A stretch of DNA of 9,675 nucleotides. Origin: an uncultured Verrucomicrobia subdivision 3 bacterium (GTDB taxonomy: Bacteria; Verrucomicrobiota; Verrucomicrobiae; Limisphaerales; UBA11358). The translations under genes were made by a program, and so were the position numbers. The stretch covers positions 1 through 9,675 of the forward strand of contig CAIXPZ010000180.1 of NCBI GenBank assembly GCA_903921455.1, read 5' to 3'. Shown one piece after another: positions 4,684 to 9,675 of the stretch (position 1 is the first letter of the stretch; the number at the start of each line of letters is the position of its first letter). A model generated the notes under the pieces. It made no database searches and was not told the DNA's origin. It saw nothing but the letters and a program-made list of their open reading frames with translations.

Positions 4684-5144
4684 GCCGCACCGGTCTTTTC
4701 GGGTCGTCGCGGAATGGCCTTTTTCAGCTTCGGTTGCTGAAAACGTTTGGGCACCGACGGACTGAAAATTTTCCGACCAAGATTGACCTCACGGATGGCC
4801 TCGCAAACACAGTCGAACGCCGTTTGTTTGATGAGATAGCCCATCGCTCCGGCATGCATCGCCTCGGCGATATATACCTCATCATTATACGTCGACAGCA
4901 TGAGCACTTTGGTCGCGGGCACGGCTTTAATAATCTGGCGCAGCGCTTCCAGCCCGTTCAGCACCGGCATCGCCACATCCATCAGCACTACGTCGGGCCG
5001 AAGCTTTTTGACCAGGGCGACCGCCAGTTTCCCGTTTTTCGCCTCCCCTACCACTTTCAGATCCGCTTCGCGTTTCAACAGTTTACGGTATTCCAGACGC
5101 ACAAGTTGATTGTCGTCCGCCAGCAGGATGGAGATTCGCTTCAT
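4680..5144 (-). CDS. NarL/FixJ-type receiver protein lacking the HTH domain
   Basis: 154 residues. The receiver is of the NarL type: ISILLADDNQLVR (D10, D11), phospho-acceptor D56 in VVLMDVAMP, S84 in LMLSTYND and K106 in GYLIKQ, followed by the typical last helix CEAIREVNLGRKIFSPSV. Full NarL/FixJ regulators run to about 210 residues with a C-terminal LuxR-type helix-turn-helix. Here the protein ends in a ~25-residue basic, Pro/Lys/Arg-rich tail (KRFQQPKLKKAIPRRPEK). I see no HTH in the tail or in the DNA immediately downstream, which encodes the next receiver. It is either a genuine single-domain regulator or a NarL gene that lost its DNA-binding half. It is first in a two-gene operon with the receiver at 4246-4683. 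Confidence 0.85.
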   Translation of the reverse strand: MKRISILLADDNQLVRLEYRKLLKREADLKVVGEAKNGKLAVALVKKLRPDVVLMDVAMPVLNGLEALRQIIKAVPATKVLMLSTYNDEVYIAEAMHAGAMGYLIKQTAFDCVCEAIREVNLGRKIFSPSVPKRFQQPKLKKAIPRRPEKTGAA

Positions 5145-5184
5145 TTGATTAATTCCAATGTAGTGTAATTCCGGCTCTTTTGCT

Positions 5185-5202
5185 ATGGGGTGTTCACCCC
5201 AT
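5185..5202. promoter_or_regulatory. 18-bp palindrome upstream of the receiver operon
   Basis: ATGGGGTG (5185-5192) and CACCCCAT (5195-5202) form a perfect 8-bp inverted repeat with a 2-bp centre, about 40 bp upstream of the receiver gene starting at 5144. The tight symmetry suits a dimeric regulator's operator better than an RNA hairpin. I cannot fix a promoter next to it. Confidence 0.4.
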
Positions 5203-5341
5203 TGCTAAAAATCAAACCAAGCAACCCCGTGCTCTCCCATCAGCTAATACCCGGGTTAGGCGGGCTTGTTGGACAATGGACCAATGAGAGTTACGTTGCT
5301 TATATGATCACCCCCAAGGGGCGGACACAAAAATTGGGAGC

Positions 5342-6180
5342 TTGTTAACACCGAATTATCACACAAATGTTGTCAATGCATTCCTGACTGCCCCGAATTT
5401 AGCCAGCTTTTTGCTAACCTTGACCGGTTCAAATATTGTTGCGGCACACAGTTTGGGCAATATGGTTACGTTGAGTGCCATCAGTGATTGGAACGCGCCC
5501 ATCAGTCAATACTTCATGGTGGATGCCGCCGTGCCAATCGAAGCCATAAATCCGGCCAGCACCGATGTGTCATTCATGACTTTTTCCACATGGGCTGGCT
5601 ACAGCAACCGTCTATTTGCAGCCAATTGGTATCAGCTGTTCCCTACAAATGACGCCCGCAGCACTTTGTTTTGGAACAACCGCCTAGGGAACCTTGGCAG
5701 TGTGGATATCTATAATTTCTATTCCAGTGGTGAGGAAGTGTTGCGTTCAACGGCGGGCGATCCACCGCTTTCCACCCTTAACATACTGGCGACGCAGCTG
5801 ATCAACCGGTTTTCTGTGCCATGGATCAACCTTTGGTCGGATGTGCCGTTTGGCACATATACTTGGTATTGGCAGGAAAAAGGCAAGGGCACCTGCAATG
5901 AAGACAGTCTCATTGGCAGCTCGCACGGTGGCTGGAAATTTAATTCGTATTGGCACGATTCTTCCGGAAACATATTGTCTCCCGCCATCATGAACGGCAC
6001 CACCAATTCAACGTTGCAAAACTTTCCAATGTTTAATTATAATTCAACGGATAATACTTTCCTATATCAGATTGACGATGAGTTGCTCGGTGCTGTGAGC
6101 GGGGTCAACCCAAGCACCTATGCCGCAACAAATCGCAACCGTATCTTGTCCGATGCCATTCCGGCAATGTCTTTGGTAGC
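5342..6180 (+). pseudogene. 5'-truncated alpha/beta-hydrolase (lipase-like) remnant
   Basis: The first possible start is a TTG at 5342; the frame is open only from 5288, and residues before the TTG do not look like the protein. The sequence begins close to the nucleophile elbow, NIVAAHSLGN, with Ser at residue 37 in an A-x-S-x-G version of G-x-S-x-G. Later come FYSSGEEVLR, a plausible catalytic-acid segment, and GSSHGGWKF. Complete alpha/beta hydrolases carry their first strands and the oxyanion-hole His-Gly ahead of the elbow, usually after a signal peptide; all that is missing here. Near 6170-6185 recognisable sequence (ILSDAIPAMS) stops and protein-like sequence moves to the +1 frame, as after a one-base insertion or a fusion. 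The original frame continues as junk to 6235. An esterase/lipase role is inferred from the elbow only; the remnant is probably inactive. Confidence 0.55.
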
Positions 6181-6695
6181 TGCCCATCGTTTACGACTTC
6201 GTCTACTCCTATATCACGAGCAATCAGGTCTATGACGTGCAGACGGCCAGCATGGTGAATTTTAACTTCGTCAACGCCCAGACCGTGTTCACCAACTATT
6301 ACTTGCTGGCCCGCGACCATGGCGATGCCAATGATAACTGGTGTTCGCTGGAAGCCACCGCCATGTTGAACAACCTGCTGGCGCTCGACAACGCCACCGC
6401 CCGCTCGAATTTTTTGACGGTCTATCTCACCACCGGAGCCGCACGGCAGGATTCGTTGGATTACGATTACAATCGGGATTACAACAATCCCGGGGACATC
6501 TGGAATGAGTCCCTTCAATATTCCACGGCGGTGACCACCATCCGCGCCAACAATATGGTGTTGATCGAGCGCTATGATCCCACGCGGAATTTGTTGAATG
6601 TCTATTCTAATATTTTGAGCGCCCTGCCGCGGGCGGCCCAACTGGTGTATCCGAACAAGAACGACGAGCCACTTTTCGGCGACGCCCATCAGGGC
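6180..6695 (+). pseudogene. Heparinase II/III-like toroid fragment (probable)
   Basis: The frame opens after a TAG at 6177-6179 and reads LPIVYDFVYSYITSNQVYDV, then a helical stretch with DANDNWCSLEATAMLNNLLA, GDIWNESLQYS, SALPRAAQLVYPN and EPLFGDAH. The spaced aromatic helices, the N-W pair, the W-x-E-S-x-x-Y segment and the Y-P-x(6)-P-x-F-G-D end resemble the alpha/alpha-toroid of heparinase II/III and related polysaccharide lyases. This identification is by pattern and could be wrong. Only about 170 residues survive, far short of the 600 or more of a whole lyase, with no N-terminal signal and no C-terminal beta-sandwich. It runs without a stop into sulfatase sequence at about 6690-6715, giving one chimeric open frame. 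Confidence 0.45.
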
Positions 6696-7868
6696 GATGG
6701 AGCCGCCCAGTCTTATGACAAGCTGCTCAAGACGCAGGGTTACGCCACCATGTGCATCGGCAAATGGCACCTGGGCGACCAGCCGAAATTCTTCCCCATG
6801 AATCACGGTTTCGATCATTACTTCGGTCTGCCCTATTCCAACGACATGCTGCGGCCCGAGGCCAGCGACGGCAAGCGTGTCGTTCCCCTCCTGCGCGACA
6901 ATCAGGTGATTCGTTTGTGGAGCGAAGGCGATCAGGATCAGATGACCCGGCTCTACACCGAGGAAGCCGTGAAGTTCATCCAGGAAAATCGGGATCATCC
7001 GTTTTATCTCTACTTGGCGCACAATGCGGTGCATTTCCCGATTCATCCCGGCCCGGAATTTCGCGGCAAGTCCGGTCACGGTCGTTACTACGACTGGGTG
7101 GAGGAGGTTGACTGGAGCGCGGGGCAAGTCATGCAAACCCTGCGGCAATTACATCTGGAGACGAACACGCTGGTCTTCTTCACCAGCGACAATGGCCCGT
7201 GGCTCGTTCACGGAGCCGATGCCGGTTCCGCCGGGCCGTTGCGCGGCGGCAAGGGCAGCACCTGGGAAGGTGGCCTGCGCGAATCCACTCTGGCCTGGTG
7301 GCCGGGGCACATTCCGGCGGGCCGGGTGACAGATGCCGTTGCTGGCGAAATAGATTTACTGCCCACGTTCGTGAAGCTGGCCGGTGGCACCGTGCCGACA
7401 GATCGGCCGATTGATGGCGCGGATATCAACCAACTGCTGCTGGGCCAAAGCGACGTGTCAGCACGGGAGGCACACTATTTTTATCTGGGTTACAAGTTGC
7501 AGGCGGTTCGTTCCGGCCCGTGGAAATTGGCCTTGGGACCGCAGGGCTACAGCGCGGGTTTCAAGGAAGACACGACGCACCAAGGTGAGCACAAATCGGG
7601 CTTGCGGCTTTACAATCTGGTTGCGGACATTGGCGAAACTACGGACGTGGCTGCCCAGCAGCCCGAAGTATTCCAGAAGCTCAAAGCACTGGCGGACCAC
7701 GAAGCGGCCAGCCTGTGCGATGGTTCACCGAAAGGTTCGGGAGTCCGGCCACCCGGCCGCGTGGATAACCCGCAGTTTATCTATCCAGTAAAGCCGAGCG
7801 TCTCAGAAAAACGAAAGAAAAAGTCTGCGAATAAAGGAGATAAATTATTAGGAAAATCAACGTTATGA
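6696..7868 (+). pseudogene. Sulfatase (S1-type) missing its N-terminal active-site region
   Basis: From about 6711 the frame reads a clear arylsulfatase-A-like protein for about 385 residues: YDKLLKTQGYATMCIGKWHL (substrate/sulfate Lys and His), HGFDHYFGLPYSNDM, LAHNAVHFP, FFTSDNGP (metal-binding Asp-Asn), LRGGKGSTWEGGLR (active-site Lys) and a basic C-terminal tail (SEKRKKKSANKGDK). The first ~100 residues of the family, with the metal-binding acidic pair and the C-x-P-S/A-R motif that becomes formylglycine, are absent; heparinase-like sequence stands there instead. Without formylglycine it cannot be a working sulfatase. Its TGA overlaps the next gene's ATG (ATGA, 7865-7868), so it once belonged to a coupled sulfatase operon. 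Confidence 0.75.
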
Positions 7869-9301
7869 AACTAATTCAAATAGTAGCGCAGGTTCGTTTG
7901 CTTTTGGTGTTAACCCTGCCATTGCTCGAAACGCTGCACGCAGCCGACCCGACGCAGCCGGACAAGCCCAACATCCTGTTCGTCATCGCCGACCAATGGC
8001 GCGCGCAGGCGTTTGGCTTTGCCGGCGATCCCAATGTCAAGACTCCCAATCTGGACCGTTTTGAGCGTGAGAGTATTGATTTCACCCACGCCATTTCCAG
8101 TGTGCCGGTCTGTTGTCCGGCGCGGGCCTCGTTGTGGACCGGGCAACGCGCGTTGACGCACGGCGTGATTTTAAACGACGTGCCGCTCAATCCGGCGGCG
8201 GTTTCCATCGCCAAGATTCTGGATCAAGCCGGTTACGATACCGGCTACATTGGCAAATGGCATCTTAACGGCGCGGAACGTTCCGCCTTCATTCCCCCCG
8301 ACCGGCGGCAGGGTTTTGAATATTGGAAGGTGCTTAATTGCACGCACGACTACAACCACTCGTATTATTATGCCGACGGCCCCGAAAAATTGCTCTGGCC
8401 GGGTTACGATGCGGTGGCGCAGACCCAAGATGCCCAGCAGTATCTTGAAACCCATGCCCGCTCGCCATAACCCTTTTTCCTAGTGCTGTCCTGGGGCCCG
8501 CCGCACAACCCTTACAGCTCCGCTCCGGCGCAATATCGCGCGCAGTATCAACCCGACAAAATCCAATTGCCTCCCAACGTTCCCGCCGCCGGACTCCAGC
8601 GGGCGCAGCAGGAGGCCGCCGGATATTACGCGCATTGCACGGCCTTGGACGATTGCATGGAGCGACTCTTAGAAACCCTCAAGCAAACGGGGCTCGCCAG
8701 CAATACCATCGTTGTCTTCATGGCGGATCACGGGGATTTGCTCGGATCGCATGGCCGTTACGACAAACAACAGCCGTATGATGAGGCCATTCGCGTGCCG
8801 TTGTTGCTGCGCTGGCCGGCTGGGTTGGGCGCGGCGGGTCGCAAGCTGGACACTTTGACCAGCATGGAGGACATCATGCCCACGCTGTTGGGGCTGTGCG
8901 GTGTTGCCATTCCGAAAACCGTCGAAGGACTTGATTTCAGCAGTTACCTGCATGGTGGCAAAAAACCTTCCGAGGATGTCGCGCTAATCAGTTGTCCGGC
9001 GCCGTTCGGCAACTGGAGTCGCCTCAAAGGTGGTCGGGAATATCGCGGCTTGCGCACGGCGCGTTACACTTACGTTCGCGGTCTCGACGGTCCGTGGCTG
9101 CTGTTCGACAGCCAGACGGATCTTTATCAGACGAACAATCTGGTGAATCAACCGGCGCACGCGCAGTTGCAGGCTGAACTCGAAGCGACGTTGGCACGGA
9201 AGCTCAAGGCCAACGGTGACAAGTTTCTACCGGCAGAAGCTTATATCAGGCAATGGAACTACACGGTGGATATCAATGGCACCATCCCTTACACCAAATG
9301 A
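7865..9301 (+). pseudogene. Secreted sulfatase (S1-type) interrupted by an in-frame TAA
   Basis: Apart from one stop, the frame encodes a full-length sulfatase of about 478 codons. It has a signal peptide (residues 1-26, ending ETLHA), NILFVIADQWR (metal Asp 43), VPVCCPARASLWTG with C83-x-P-A-R as the formylglycine site, GYIGKWHLNG (K131, H133), and after the break LVLSWGPPHNPY, VVFMADHGDLLGSHGRYDKQ (D288, H289, K301), and LYQTNNL near the end. Codon 202 is TAA (8468-8470); the same frame resumes at once with PFFLVLSW, where family members usually have Lys or another polar residue before PFF. A single change from CAA or AAA would give this. As it stands the product stops at 201 residues without half its active site. 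A local compensating frameshift or an assembly error is possible. It would act in the periplasm on sulfated polysaccharide; substrate cannot be told. Confidence 0.8.
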
Positions 9302-9368
9302 AAAATGCTGCTTGCATCCATGGCACAAAACCCGTTGAGACAATTCAGCTTCATCAAAACAATCAAAA

Positions 9369-9536
9369 ATGAATTCAACAAAATCAATTTGGCCAATGCT
9401 CTCGGGGACGCTTTTGCTCACCGCATACTGCTGCCTCGCGGGCGTCGCCGTGGGCAATCTCCGCTGCGAATACCGCGAAAACCCGCTGGGCATTGACGAG
9501 CGGCAACCTCGGCTGACTTGGATCATCGACTCTAAA
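9369..9536 (+). pseudogene. Alpha-L-rhamnosidase (GH78-like) N-terminus cut by an IS21-family insertion
   Basis: 56 codons: a signal peptide (MNSTKSIWPMLSGTLLLTAY and onward, to about residue 28), then LRCEYRENPLGIDERQPRLT followed by W. This block is characteristic of the start of bacterial alpha-L-rhamnosidases of the GH78 type, in which the mature enzyme runs to several hundred residues or more. Right after WIIDSK the frame enters the left end of an IS element at 9537 and stops at 9578. The remainder of the gene should lie beyond the far end of the element, outside the window. It starts 67 nt after the sulfatase gene on the same strand and was probably part of the same polysaccharide-degradation operon. 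It would release terminal L-rhamnose outside the cytoplasm if intact. Confidence 0.75.
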
Positions 9537-9544
9537 TGTAAACG

Positions 9545-9600
9545 GCGGCTGAAAAGTGCGGCGGGGTCATGTGTGTGACGGGGCGGTTCAAAAGTGCGGC
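9545..9600 (+). repeat. Pair of 18-bp terminal direct repeats in the IS element
   Basis: GCGGCTGAAAAGTGCGGC (9545-9562) and GCGGTTCAAAAGTGCGGC (9583-9600) match at 16 of 18 positions, spaced 38 bp start to start. Multiple terminal repeats are a known feature of IS21 elements and are the likely transposase-binding sites. Confidence 0.75.
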
Positions 9601-9620
9601 ATCTTCATTAACAATGAAGC

Positions 9621-9675
9621 ATGTATCGCAATATGGAAGACTGGGCTGAGATTCGCAAAAAAGTGTTGGCAGGAG
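9621..9675 (+). CDS. istA: IS21-family transposase, N-terminus (partial)
   Basis: The reading MYRNMEDWAEIRKKVLAG from the ATG at 9621 has the W-x-x-I-R-x-x-V pattern with which many IstA transposases begin, at the start of their N-terminal helix-turn-helix. Only 18 codons are in the window; the DDE catalytic domain lies beyond it. An ATG at 9614 is in another frame and stops quickly. Confidence 0.65.
   Translation, partial: MYRNMEDWAEIRKKVLAG

Larger units (their letters stand above)
9537..9675 (+). mobile_element. Left end of an IS21-family insertion sequence
   Basis: The break in the rhamnosidase gene coincides with TGTAAACGGCGGCTGAAAAG, a 5'-TG terminus of the kind known for the IS21 family. 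Two subterminal repeats follow, and then the start of an istA-like transposase gene at 9621. The element continues past the window's edge, so its right end, istB helper ATPase and target duplication cannot be seen. Confidence 0.75.

Noticed and set aside
6105..7148. 347-codon minus-strand open frame
   Set aside because: It is antisense to the heparinase-like and sulfatase sequence, whose motifs on the plus strand are unmistakable.
7324..7331. A further GTGACAG occurrence
   Set aside because: It lies inside sulfatase coding sequence, has no flanking complementary arms and is not before a start codon.
8483..9301. Independent gene starting at GTG 8483
   Set aside because: It begins in the middle of a sulfatase domain in the same frame as the upstream part; it is the distal half of one gene split by a stop.

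Overview
The window looks like chromosomal or contig DNA from a free-living member of the PVC group, most likely Verrucomicrobiota (Limisphaerales/Pedosphaera-like). The grounds are the density of sulfatase and polysaccharide-degradation genes, a small conserved hypothetical ending in ISPNSEIPILNR of a type I associate with Verrucomicrobiota, and start codons that mostly lack Shine-Dalgarno sequences. The assignment rests on recall of protein families, not on a search.

Layout. 1-98: the C-terminus of an unrecognised gene. 99-1008: about 0.9 kb with no convincing gene but many inverted repeats. These include three ~70-78 bp tandem modules whose two stems covary between copies (200-398), a branched 160-bp inverted repeat (752-912) and a 10-bp perfect inverted repeat (927-988). 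1009-1515 (-): a stand-alone receiver protein. 1540-1900: an intergenic stretch with a terminator-like hairpin and a long imperfect hairpin. 1901-3744 (+): five small genes in a row that look like plasmid/ICE accessory genes (one DUF6573-like, one Cys-rich putative zinc protein), closed by a terminator and two further hairpins (3762-3860). 3932-4255 (+): a small unknown gene. 4246-5144 (-): two coupled receiver-only genes, the distal one a clear paralogue of the receiver at 1009-1515. 5342-9536 (+): a run of carbohydrate/ester-degrading genes, all of them damaged. 9537-9675: the left end of an IS21-family element that interrupts an alpha-L-rhamnosidase gene.

The strongest unexplained signal is a pair of hairpins at 2327-2347 and 3337-3361. 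Each sits in a short gap just ahead of an accessory gene. Both have the same seven-base loop (GTGACAG), different but fully paired stems, and exactly the same distance from loop to ATG. That is what a conserved cis-acting RNA element, or an in-loop GTG start, would look like. The tandem covarying modules at 200-398 are a second structured element of unknown function.

How the parts relate. The accessory operon sits between two paralogous receiver genes and may be an inserted cassette. The right half reads as a former polysaccharide-utilisation locus (heparinase-like toroid, two sulfatases, GH78 rhamnosidase). It appears to be decaying through truncation, fusion, a frameshift, a nonsense codon and an IS insertion. 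Some single-base lesions could be assembly errors.
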